The translations under genes were made by a program, and so were the position numbers. A DNA stretch of 10,704 bases from Betaproteobacteria bacterium (GTDB lineage Bacteria > Pseudomonadota > Gammaproteobacteria > Burkholderiales > SG8-39): positions 1 through 10,704 of the forward strand of contig JAAOZY010000406.1 in NCBI GenBank assembly GCA_012274205.1. Direction: 5' to 3'. This document shows positions 1-5,978 of this stretch, in pieces; position 1 is the stretch's first letter; each line of letters opens with the position of its first letter. A model generated the notes under the pieces. That model did no database searches, was not told the origin of the DNA, and worked only from the letters and a program-made list of their open reading frames with translations.

Positions 1-516
1 CCGCATGGTTTCGACCATGCCCTGTGAAGTGAGCGGGTTGACGAAGCAGGAGGCGCCTTCGGCCGCGGTCGTGCCTGGCCGAAGCACGAGACATTGCTTG
101 ACCTTCGCGCTGCGGTACTGCGCGTACATGGCGCCGCCGACGATGGCCACCATCTTGCCGAGCAGCGCTTGCGCTTCGTCGGACGCGCCGGCGTCCACAA
201 CCACGCCCGCGCCCTCGTTGCCGACGGGCATGGACTGGTCAAGGCGGCCGGCCATCCCCTGCATCAGGGCATCGGGAATGCGCGCCGTAATCACCGGCAG
301 CGCGGCCGAGCCGGAGCGCCGTGCCGTGCTCATGTCGGCTGCGCCAAAGAGCAGCCCCAGATCGGAGGGGTTGATCGGGGCGCCTTCGATGCGGACTACG
401 ACCTCGTCGGCTTGCGGGACCGGCATCGGGATGCTGACCAGCGAAAGCTCCAGCTCGCCGCTTTTTTTAACCAGGGAACGAAGCTGAAGCCCCGTTTTTT
501 CCGTAGCGGAATTCAT
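1..516 (-). CDS. MDR-family zinc-binding dehydrogenase / quinone oxidoreductase-like protein (partial, C-terminus beyond the window)
   Basis: The reverse strand from 516 reads open for 172 codons to the window edge, so the C-terminal part, including most of the Rossmann nucleotide-binding domain, is missing. The N-terminal half matches the GroES-like fold of medium-chain dehydrogenases/reductases: a substrate-side strand region (residues about 20-45, ending ADEVVVRI), the family signature NPSD at 49-52, and the glycine-rich GNEGAGVVVDAG at 99-110. The usual catalytic-zinc cysteine/histidine pattern is not visible, which favours the zinc-free NAD(P)H:quinone oxidoreductase/enoyl-reductase branch. 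The ATG at 516-514 is chosen because AGGAG lies 9 nt upstream, and a TATACT box sits further up. It is divergent from the EAL gene across a 156-bp spacer. The substrate is unknown. Confidence 0.85.
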   Translation of the reverse strand, partial: MNSATEKTGLQLRSLVKKSGELELSLVSIPMPVPQADEVVVRIEGAPINPSDLGLLFGAADMSTARRSGSAALPVITARIPDALMQGMAGRLDQSMPVGNEGAGVVVDAGASDEAQALLGKMVAIVGGAMYAQYRSAKVKQCLVLRPGTTAAEGASCFVNPLTSQGMVETMR

Positions 517-544
517 ATTCGCTGTCTCCTTGAACAGGCTGCAG

Positions 545-550
545 AGTATA
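545..550 (-). promoter_or_regulatory. Possible -10 box (TATACT) for the MDR-family gene
   Basis: Read on the minus strand, TATACT (5 of 6 matches to TATAAT) lies 28 bp before the start codon at 516, giving a short leader that contains the AGGAG ribosome site. No convincing -35 hexamer is present at 16-18 bp, so this is a weak call. Confidence 0.35.
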
Positions 551-659
551 GGGCGTTGTCGCAGGGAAGGACTACAGGAATCAGGGACGAGCGTTTCCAT
601 GGATCGGACGCCGGCGGCGAACTCGCGGCACGCATTCAGCGCCGCCGCCCCCAAAGCGA

Positions 660-665
660 TAGAAT
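660..665 (+). promoter_or_regulatory. Possible -10 box (TAGAAT) for the EAL gene, suggesting a leaderless transcript
   Basis: TAGAAT (5 of 6 to consensus) ends 7 bp before the ATG at 673. Transcription would then begin at or within a base or two of the start codon, which fits the lack of any Shine-Dalgarno sequence there. The best upstream hexamer, TTCAGC at 635-640 with a 19-bp spacer, matches the -35 consensus poorly. The position is seen in the sequence; promoter function is inferred. Confidence 0.35.
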
Positions 666-672
666 CCCGGCC

Positions 673-1485
673 ATGCCCCAAACCGATCTTCCGCATGATG
701 TAGAAGTCCTGTTGCGCGAATTGAATCAGGACTTCATGGGATGGGACGACCCGCCCAGGCGCCTGTCGCGCGCGCTCGAACGCAATGAATTCGTGCTCTA
801 CGCGCAGCCCATCATGGCGCTGCGCGACGGGCAGAACTTCCCCATGGCGGAAGTGCTGCTGCGTTTGCAGGAAGACGAAGCGGACTTTCTGCCCCCCGGG
901 GGATTCCTGCCGCTGTTCGAGCATTTCCAGATGTCGCCGCAGCTCGACCTCTGGGTAGCGCGCCAGTCGGTGGCGCGCCTGGCGCGCAAGCCGCGCGTGC
1001 CCTGCCTGTGCATCAATCTCTCCAGCCAGACGCTGAGCGACCAGGCCTTCGTCCCCGGACTGCAGTCGGAACTCGAGCGCGCCAAAGTCCCGCCGCGCGC
1101 GCTCGTCGTCGAACTCAGCGAGCACGATGTGCTCGACCGCCCGGACCTGGTCGGCGCGTTCATGGCTGCCCTGAGGGCTGTCGGCTGCCGCATTGCGATC
1201 AGCGGATTCGGCCGCCGCTCCGTATCGCTTTCCGCGCTCACCACCATGCGGCCCGATTTCGTCAAGGTCGATGGCGGGATCGTGCGCAGCCTGCGCGCCG
1301 GCCAGTCTTCACAAAAAAAACTGAACGCGATGGTGGGCACTGCAAAGGCGCTCGGATTCGAGCTCATCGGAGAAGGCGTCGAAGTGGCCGAGACGCTGGC
1401 GCAGCTGCGCGAAGCCGGGGTCGATTACGCACAGGGCTTCGGCATCCAGGTTCCGGCGCCGATCAGCCTCATCATCGAGCACTAG
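673..1485 (+). CDS. EAL-domain protein with degenerate catalytic site (probable non-enzymatic c-di-GMP-type regulator)
   Basis: This is a stand-alone EAL domain of 270 residues in the cytoplasm, with no visible sensor domain. Active EAL proteins hydrolyse cyclic-di-GMP. Signature positions in order: EVLLR at 60-64 (in place of EALLR), N115 in INLS, E147 in VVELSE, SGFG at 177-180 where active enzymes have DDFG, K198 and D200 in VKVD, E234 in GEGVE, and QGF at 254-256. Most metal and substrate positions survive, but both aspartates of the DDFG motif are gone. By family knowledge this should greatly reduce or abolish phosphodiesterase activity, so a receptor or protein-interaction role is more likely. 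The start at 673 is chosen over earlier in-frame codons because those lie in the divergent MDR gene. The globin gene follows after 22 bp, suggesting co-transcription. Short EAL-only proteins may also act without binding the nucleotide. Confidence 0.85.
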   Translation: MPQTDLPHDVEVLLRELNQDFMGWDDPPRRLSRALERNEFVLYAQPIMALRDGQNFPMAEVLLRLQEDEADFLPPGGFLPLFEHFQMSPQLDLWVARQSVARLARKPRVPCLCINLSSQTLSDQAFVPGLQSELERAKVPPRALVVELSEHDVLDRPDLVGAFMAALRAVGCRIAISGFGRRSVSLSALTTMRPDFVKVDGGIVRSLRAGQSSQKKLNAMVGTAKALGFELIGEGVEVAETLAQLREAGVDYAQGFGIQVPAPISLIIEH

Positions 1486-1507
1486 GCCGGCTCAAGCGGT
1501 CCGCGCG

Positions 1508-1927
1508 ATGAGCATGACGCCACGCCAAATCCAGCTGGTGCAATCCAGCTTCCGCATGGTCCAGCCCCTGGGCACGATGGCTGGCGAGCTTTTCTACAAG
1601 CACCTGTTCGAAATCGAACCGGCGACGACCGCTCTGTTCAAGGGCGACATGAAGCAGCAGGGCCGCGAATTCATCCAGGTGCTGGCGATCGCCGTGGGCG
1701 GGCTTTCCCATACGCCGACGCTGGTTCCGCTGATCCAGCGGCTCGGGCTGCAACACGCAAGTCACGGGGTGCAGGCGCAGCACTACGACTCGGTGCGCCA
1801 GGCGTTGCTGTGGATGCTCGCTTTGATTCTGCAGGACGCGTTTACCGAAGAGGTTCGTTCGGCCTGGTCCACCGCCTACGCCATGCTCGCCGGCATCATG
1901 AAAGAGGCCGCGTACGGCAAGCCCTGA
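1508..1927 (+). CDS. Single-domain bacterial globin (heme protein)
   Basis: A 139-residue protein that is one complete globin fold without a reductase domain, unlike flavohemoglobin Hmp. By alignment from memory to Hmp and Vitreoscilla hemoglobin, Y30 (in LFYKHLF) fits the B10 tyrosine, F44 (in ALFKGD) the CD1 phenylalanine, and H83 (in GLQH) the proximal heme-ligating histidine, followed by the typical HYDSVRQALLW segment. The protein is cytoplasmic, with no signal peptide. Known relatives bind O2 or NO, or act as sensors; which applies here cannot be read from sequence. A second ATG two codons later (1514) could be the real start, since neither has a strong ribosome site. It sits 22 bp after the EAL gene and 23 bp before the di-heme peroxidase gene, so an operon is likely, and the three may share an oxygen, NO or peroxide theme. 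Confidence 0.88.
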   Translation: MSMTPRQIQLVQSSFRMVQPLGTMAGELFYKHLFEIEPATTALFKGDMKQQGREFIQVLAIAVGGLSHTPTLVPLIQRLGLQHASHGVQAQHYDSVRQALLWMLALILQDAFTEEVRSAWSTAYAMLAGIMKEAAYGKP

Positions 1928-1950
1928 GGCCGCCGTTTCGCTCCGGACCG

Positions 1951-3132
1951 ATGGTGCTGCCGCTCCTGTTCCTCGCCTTCGGTCTGTCGACTGCTGTGCA
2001 TTCGACGCGGGCCGCGGCGCAGGACGCGCCCGCGTTCACGCCGCGGGAGATCGGGCGCATCCTCGCGCACGGTCCCTGGCCGCAGCCGGCAAGGCCCGAC
2101 CCGAGCAACCGTGTGTCCGGCAATGCACCAGCCATCGCGCTCGGCGAGCGGCTGTTCTATAGCCCGCGGCTGTCGGGAACCGGCGCGGTGTTGTGCGCCA
2201 GCTGCCATGAGCCCTGGCGCGCTTACTCCGACGGCCGCAGCCGCGGCGTCGGCATCGAGCCGGTGGACCGCAATACGCCTAGCGTCGTGAACGCGCGGCT
2301 CAACCGCTGGTTCGGCTGGGACGGCGCCAACGACAATCTCTGGGCGCAGAGCGTGCGGCCGCTGCTCGAGCGGCGCGAGATGCGATCGAGCGCGGCGCAG
2401 GTCGCCGCCCTGATGCGCGGCGATCCCGATCTGTCGCTGCTCTACCAAAGGGCTTTCGGCGCGCCGCCGCCCGCGAACGACGAAGCGCTGCTCGTCGACG
2501 TCGGCAAGGCGCTCGCGGCCTACCTGGAAACCCTGGACAGCGGACGCACGCCGTTCGACGATTTTCGCGACGCGCTGGCGCGCGGCGATTCCGCCGCGGC
2601 GGCGCGCTATCCGCCACAGGCGCAGCGCGGGCTGCGCATTTTCATCGGCAGCGGCAAGTGCGCTGCCTGCCATGCCGGCCCGAACTTCAGCGACGCTGCG
2701 TTTCATCGCAGCGGCATTGCGTCCAGGCTCGAAACCGGCGAGGCCGACACCGGACGGCAGGCCGGAATCGATAGACTGCTTGCGAGCCGCTACAACCAGC
2801 TCGGCGCATACAGCGACGACGCGTCGCGCACGGGCGCGCAGCTTACGCGGCGGGCGTCGGGCGAAACGGATGCGGCCGGCGCATTCCGCACTCCCGGCCT
2901 GCGCCAGGTGGCGCTGACCGCGCCCAACATGCACGACGGCAGCCTCGCCACTTTGTGCGAGGTCCTGCGGCGCCACCCGGCAGGCGAGTCCGCCGTCGAG
3001 TCCGATGAGGCGCAGCCGGGGCCGGTCGCCCTGACGGCGCAGGAGCGGGGCGATTTGCTGGCGTTTCTGGCGACACTGAGCGACGCCGATGGCAGTCGAA
3101 TGACTGGCGCAAACCCGCTTGCGTGCCGCTGA
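1951..3132 (+). CDS. Secreted di-heme cytochrome c peroxidase / MauG-family protein
   Basis: A 393-residue protein with a hydrophobic N-terminal export signal (residues 1-23, likely cleaved after TRAAA). Two c-type heme sites follow: CASCH at 82-86 and CAACH at 237-241. Between them is the family segment NRWFGWDGANDNLW (118-131), and near the C-terminus is APNMHDGSLATL (324-335), whose methionine (M327) is the usual axial ligand of the high-potential heme in peroxidases. MauG carries tyrosine there, so a peroxidase reducing H2O2 with electrons from cytochrome c in the periplasm is favoured. The ATG at 1951 gives a signal peptide with no positive charge before the hydrophobic core. An in-frame CTG at 1924, overlapping the globin stop, would add two arginines, so the start is uncertain. 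The ribosome site is weak, consistent with coupling to the globin gene. Confidence 0.88.
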   Translation: MVLPLLFLAFGLSTAVHSTRAAAQDAPAFTPREIGRILAHGPWPQPARPDPSNRVSGNAPAIALGERLFYSPRLSGTGAVLCASCHEPWRAYSDGRSRGVGIEPVDRNTPSVVNARLNRWFGWDGANDNLWAQSVRPLLERREMRSSAAQVAALMRGDPDLSLLYQRAFGAPPPANDEALLVDVGKALAAYLETLDSGRTPFDDFRDALARGDSAAAARYPPQAQRGLRIFIGSGKCAACHAGPNFSDAAFHRSGIASRLETGEADTGRQAGIDRLLASRYNQLGAYSDDASRTGAQLTRRASGETDAAGAFRTPGLRQVALTAPNMHDGSLATLCEVLRRHPAGESAVESDEAQPGPVALTAQERGDLLAFLATLSDADGSRMTGANPLACR

Positions 3133-3150
3133 TCGCGCGCATGGCGGGAA

Positions 3151-3156
3151 TAGAAT
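3151..3156 (+). promoter_or_regulatory. Possible -10 box (TAGAAT) upstream of the TPR gene
   Basis: The 115-bp gap between the peroxidase and TPR genes contains TAGAAT and, 20 bp on, TATACAAAAT at 3171-3180. Either could serve as a -10 element giving the TPR gene its own promoter, but no good -35 hexamer is correctly spaced from either. Confidence 0.25.
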
Positions 3157-3247
3157 TCAATGCGGCGCTGTATACAAAATCAGCGGCGGCCGGCGCGGCA
3201 GAGACGCAGCCGCAGCGCGCCGTTTCCAACCTGGTGAGGAGAACATC

Positions 3248-3736
3248 ATGCTGAAGCTGCTGAACGCGACTTTATCCGCTGCCTGCCTGATAGCGCTAGC
3301 GGGGCTGTGGAGTCCGCTTGCCTTGTCGGCCGGGAGCGAATCGCCGACGAGCGCGTCGGCTGTGGAAAACCCGAGCTATGCCGCGGGCAAGCAGGCGATT
3401 GCCGCGAGCGACTGGAAGGGGGCGGTCGAGGCGCTCGGCAAGGCCGTCGCCAAAGAGCCGGGCAATGCCAACGCACAAAATCTGCTCGCCTATGCTTACC
3501 GCAAGCTGGGCAATCTGGACCTGGCGTTCCAGCATTACAACGAGGCCCTGCGCCTGGACCCGCAACATCTGGGTGCGCATGAGTACATCGGTGAGGCCTA
3601 TCTGATGGCGGGCAATCTGGGCAAGGCCGAGGAACACCTTGCGGTGCTGGACCGGCTGTGTACCTTCGGTTGCGCGGAATACCGGACACTGAAGAAGGCG
3701 GTCGCCGAATATAAACAAAAATCCGGGTCGAAGTAG
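3248..3736 (+). CDS. Secreted tetratricopeptide-repeat protein
   Basis: A 162-residue protein with a clear signal peptide (basic MLK start, hydrophobic core 8-27, likely cleavage after ALSA at residue 28). A short Ser/Ala-rich linker is followed by about three TPR units (roughly residues 43-75, 76-109 and 110-143), each with the alternating small/aromatic pattern and a turn such as PGNANAQNLLAYAY or DPQHLGAHEYIGEAY. TPR domains bind partner proteins, so this is probably a periplasmic scaffold. A C-x3-C pair (C138, C142, in LCTFGC) near the end could form a disulfide or bind metal. The ATG at 3248 has GAGGAG about 7 nt upstream. It lies 115 bp after the di-heme peroxidase gene on the same strand, so it may assist that enzyme, but this is inference. 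Confidence 0.85.
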   Translation: MLKLLNATLSAACLIALAGLWSPLALSAGSESPTSASAVENPSYAAGKQAIAASDWKGAVEALGKAVAKEPGNANAQNLLAYAYRKLGNLDLAFQHYNEALRLDPQHLGAHEYIGEAYLMAGNLGKAEEHLAVLDRLCTFGCAEYRTLKKAVAEYKQKSGSK

Positions 3737-3741
3737 CGCTC

Positions 3742-3751
3742 CCCGCGCGGG
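3742..3751. other. Short GC palindrome between convergent genes
   Basis: CCCGCGCGGG lies in the 19-bp gap between the stop codons of the TPR gene and the convergent kinase gene. It could halt transcription from either side, but it has almost no loop and no T-run, so a terminator role is only a guess. Confidence 0.2.
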
Positions 3752-3755
3752 CGCA

Positions 3756-5111
3756 TCAAGACCCCGGCGCCTGCGCCAGCCGCGCCTCCAGCATCCGCCG
3801 CCACGGCGCCGCGGCGCGCAGGCGCGAGAGATTGCCGAAGTGGCCCACGGCGGTGCGGTTGATGAAAATGATGTGGTGGGGAAAGCGGATATCTTTCGCC
3901 TCGCCGAACTGGCTCAGGTTCGAGTTGATGATCTGGCGCAGCAGCTGGTCGTCGTAGCCGAAGCGGTAGGGGTGTTCGTCGTCGAGCATCTTGCGGATGA
4001 GGTCGAGGGCGGGCGCGATCAGCGCCGTGGAAATCGGCCCGCCCGCAGCGGTGCTGACGCCCATCGCCGCGAGCAGCGTCGGCACTTCGCGCCAGCGGTC
4101 CTCGAGTGCGGCGCGGCAGAGCTCGCGATAGCCCTTCGCGATCCGCGGCGGCACCGACTTGATGCAGCCGAAGTCGTAGACGACGACGCGGCCGTCGGCG
4201 AGGAAGGAGAAGTTGGCGAGGTTCGGGTCGGCGTGGATCAGCCGGTTCTGAAACAGCCCGCCCAGCAGGAAGTCGAACAGCACCGTGCCCCAGCGATCGC
4301 GCAGCGCCTGCGGCCGCGCGTCGTCGCAGGCCTCGTCCGGCGAGTAGCCGGCGACGTACTCCATCGTCAGCACGCGGCGGCTCGAGGCTTCGTCGATGAC
4401 GCCGGGAATTACCACTTGATCGCTGCCGGCCCAGAGCTCGGCCATGCGCCGCAGGTTCTCCGCTTCGTTCACGTAGTCCAGCTCTTCGCGCAGGCGGTCG
4501 CGCACTTCTCCCCAGACGGGTGCGAAGTCGGCGTCGGAAAACAGCGCGAACAGCGACTTCAGCAGGCGCCGCAGGTTGACCAGGTCGGCCTCGATGATGC
4601 CGTCTATCCCCGGGTACTGGATTTTCACCGCGACGCGCCGCCCGTCGGCGAGCACGCCGCGGTGCACCTGCCCGATCGAGGCGGCGGCGATGGCCTTGTG
4701 CTCCAGCCGCTTGATGGTCTTGCGCCAGCCGGGGATCTCCGCATCGAGCTGGCGCTGCACCGCGGCGAACGGGATCGGCGGCGCCTGCTGCTGCAGCGAG
4801 CGCAGCACGCCGGTCACCTCGGGCGGGAGCATGGCGTCCTGCAGGCTCAGCATCTGGCCGAGCTTCATCGCCGCGCCCTTCAGCTGGCCGAGCTCGCGCA
4901 CGATGCGCTCGGCGTTGCGCACGAGGTTGGCGACCTGGTGCAGCTTGCGCGACGGCCCGGAGCGCACCAGCGAAACCAGCTGCTCCACCGCCACCGACGC
5001 GCCGACGCGCCCGACCAGGCTGCCCAGGCGCAGCATGCGCGCGATCGGCGACGTCGTCGGACCGCTCTTGGCGGGCTGGTCTGTGTTCTTCAGGTTGGGG
5101 CGCTGAACCAC
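3756..5111 (-). CDS. ABC1/AarF/UbiB-family atypical protein kinase-like protein
   Basis: A 451-residue cytoplasmic protein with all hallmarks of the ABC1 (UbiB/COQ8) kinase-like family. In order: KLGQ at 83-86 in the N-terminal extension, the alanine-rich AAASIGQVHRG loop (142-152) that replaces the usual glycine loop, VAVK with the ATP-site lysine K163, an EELDY segment (209-213), the catalytic loop HADPNLANF (293-301, a variant of HADPHPGN that keeps D295 and N300), and YDFG (312-315) for metal binding. Relatives support ubiquinone biosynthesis, probably as ATPases extracting lipid intermediates. This one lacks the C-terminal membrane helices of E. coli UbiB and is about 100 residues shorter, so it is more likely a second AarF-like paralogue. 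The start codon is GTG at 5111-5109, supported by AAGGAAG about 5 nt upstream; no nearby in-frame ATG fits better. Confidence 0.9.
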   Translation of the reverse strand: MVQRPNLKNTDQPAKSGPTTSPIARMLRLGSLVGRVGASVAVEQLVSLVRSGPSRKLHQVANLVRNAERIVRELGQLKGAAMKLGQMLSLQDAMLPPEVTGVLRSLQQQAPPIPFAAVQRQLDAEIPGWRKTIKRLEHKAIAAASIGQVHRGVLADGRRVAVKIQYPGIDGIIEADLVNLRRLLKSLFALFSDADFAPVWGEVRDRLREELDYVNEAENLRRMAELWAGSDQVVIPGVIDEASSRRVLTMEYVAGYSPDEACDDARPQALRDRWGTVLFDFLLGGLFQNRLIHADPNLANFSFLADGRVVVYDFGCIKSVPPRIAKGYRELCRAALEDRWREVPTLLAAMGVSTAAGGPISTALIAPALDLIRKMLDDEHPYRFGYDDQLLRQIINSNLSQFGEAKDIRFPHHIIFINRTAVGHFGNLSRLRAAAPWRRMLEARLAQAPGS

Positions 5112-5127
5112 GGCTGCTTCCTTGGGT

Positions 5128-5143
5128 GGCGGCGTAGGCCGCC
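5128..5143 (-). other. Small hairpin in the leader of the kinase gene
   Basis: GGCGGC (5128-5133) and GCCGCC (5138-5143) form a 6-bp stem with a 4-nt loop, ending 16 bp upstream of the GTG start and just before its ribosome site. It could tune translation; nothing further supports this. Confidence 0.25.
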
Positions 5144-5254
5144 ATGCTGACAGATATGCGGGGCGACTGCCCGGAACCCGGCGTCAGTATTGGGTTTCCG
5201 GCCGATGTGCCGCTGCCGCGCCTGCGCTCAGGTTTGCCGAAGAGACTAGTCCCA

Positions 5255-5266
5255 TGCCGATCGGCA
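5255..5266. repeat. 12-bp perfect palindrome upstream of the kinase gene
   Basis: TGCCGATCGGCA reads the same on both strands, and a second palindrome, GACTAGTC, lies at 5244-5251. Both are in the 173-bp gap between the eRF1-like gene and the kinase gene. They could be an operator for the kinase gene or part of the transcript end of the gene upstream. No T-run follows on either strand. Confidence 0.35.
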
Positions 5267-5284
5267 GCCCGCCAAAAGATAAGG

Positions 5285-5677
5285 TCAAGTCGCTTGACGG
5301 ATCTTGTCGGTGGCCTTGAAGTACTTGCGTGCCAGCTTCAGTATCTGGCCGTCGCTCGGGTGATCGACGGGTTCCACCCCGACGATGCCGGCGGCGAGCA
5401 ATTTGGCGTGATGCATCATGTGCTTTTGCAGCTCGTCTTTCGCGCTCGCCGGTCCGACGATCAGAATTTCCTGCGCGCCGGCGAGCGCGGCCTCGACCAG
5501 GCCGTAGTATTCATGGTCTTCGGCTGCGTGGCCGTCGCCCAGCTGCCCGCTCTTGTGGTGCAAGTGCCCCCTGCGCGGCTTCGAGTGGACGGTCAGCTCT
5601 TCGCTTTCGTCGGGGTTGAAATGAATGACGCGAGCCTCGTCGTGGTCGATCCAAACTACGGCGTGAATGTGTTGCAT
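5285..5677 (-). CDS. Small eRF1-like 'translational machinery' family protein
   Basis: A 130-residue soluble protein. Its start (ATG at 5677-5675) is well supported by GGAGG 5 nt upstream; extending nine codons further upstream is not needed. Segments I recognise from a proteobacterial family usually annotated 'translational machinery protein' are: HAVVWIDHDEARVIHF (5-20), a histidine-rich HLHHKSGQLGDGHAAED (38-54), EILIVGPASAKDEL (70-83), and VDHPSDGQILKLARKYF (104-120). The VGP-x2-AK stretch resembles the core of the archaeal/bacterial eRF1 (release factor/Pelota) middle domain, hence the name. A role in ribosome rescue or hibernation is plausible by family analogy only; no catalytic GGQ motif is present. 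The gene stands alone, 173 bp upstream of the kinase gene on the same strand. Confidence 0.75.
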   Translation of the reverse strand: MQHIHAVVWIDHDEARVIHFNPDESEELTVHSKPRRGHLHHKSGQLGDGHAAEDHEYYGLVEAALAGAQEILIVGPASAKDELQKHMMHHAKLLAAGIVGVEPVDHPSDGQILKLARKYFKATDKIRQAT

Positions 5678-5734
5678 GAGAGCCTCCGGGGGTCGCAATG
5701 ACAAATTTTATTTCGACTGCAAACGGGTGGTCTG

Positions 5735-5748
5735 TGCGCTATAGCGCA
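5735..5748. repeat. 14-bp perfect palindrome (candidate operator)
   Basis: TGCGCTATAGCGCA is perfectly self-complementary and sits 58 bp upstream of the eRF1-like gene's start codon on the minus strand. A central TATA flanked by GC-rich arms fits a dimeric repressor site, or a small hairpin with no loop. No matching regulator is encoded in the window. Confidence 0.45.
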
Positions 5749-5899
5749 TAAGGGGGGTGTTCAGCGACGACACGCCGGCGATGCAAGCCTTCATGATTGC
5801 GGCTCCGTGCGCAATGTGACACGATAGCGCGCCTACCTGACGGCAATTGTGGACGCAGCTTGGATACCTTAGACGGCATTGAATCTCGCGCGAACATTC

Positions 5900-5918
5900 A
5901 CCGGAAAGGATTTCCGGT
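5900..5918. repeat. 8+3+8 inverted repeat upstream of the membrane-protein/TraX pair
   Basis: ACCGGAAA (5900-5907) and TTTCCGGT (5911-5918) are perfect complements around GGA. The repeat lies 60 bp before the GTG start at 5979. It may be an operator or, if transcribed, a stable hairpin in the leader. No T-run follows, so it is not a typical terminator. Confidence 0.5.
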
Positions 5919-5978
5919 CCGGGCCGGCTCATTCGGCTTGCCGCTGCTTGGCAGGCCTGGGCATGGGGACCTCATGGC

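Larger units (their letters stand above)
5678..5978. other. 301-bp non-coding region between divergent genes, with two inverted repeats
   Basis: This gap separates the eRF1-like gene (minus) from the unknown membrane protein gene (plus). Short open frames exist, such as 5797-5982 plus (TTG start) and 5708-5932 minus, but none shows a ribosome site or recognisable protein. It holds a 14-bp palindrome at 5735-5748 and an 8+3+8 inverted repeat at 5900-5918. No confident promoter can be placed; TAAAAT on the minus strand near 5707-5712 is a weak -10 candidate for the eRF1-like gene. Confidence 0.6.

Noticed and set aside
94..672. Upstream extension of the EAL reading frame
   Set aside because: It overlaps the divergent MDR gene antisense and encodes low-complexity Arg/His-rich text; the EAL domain is complete from 673.
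3840..5150. Long plus-strand open frame (436 codons) opposite the kinase gene
   Set aside because: The minus-strand frame carries every ABC1-family motif in order; the plus-strand product is His/Arg/Ala-rich and matches nothing.
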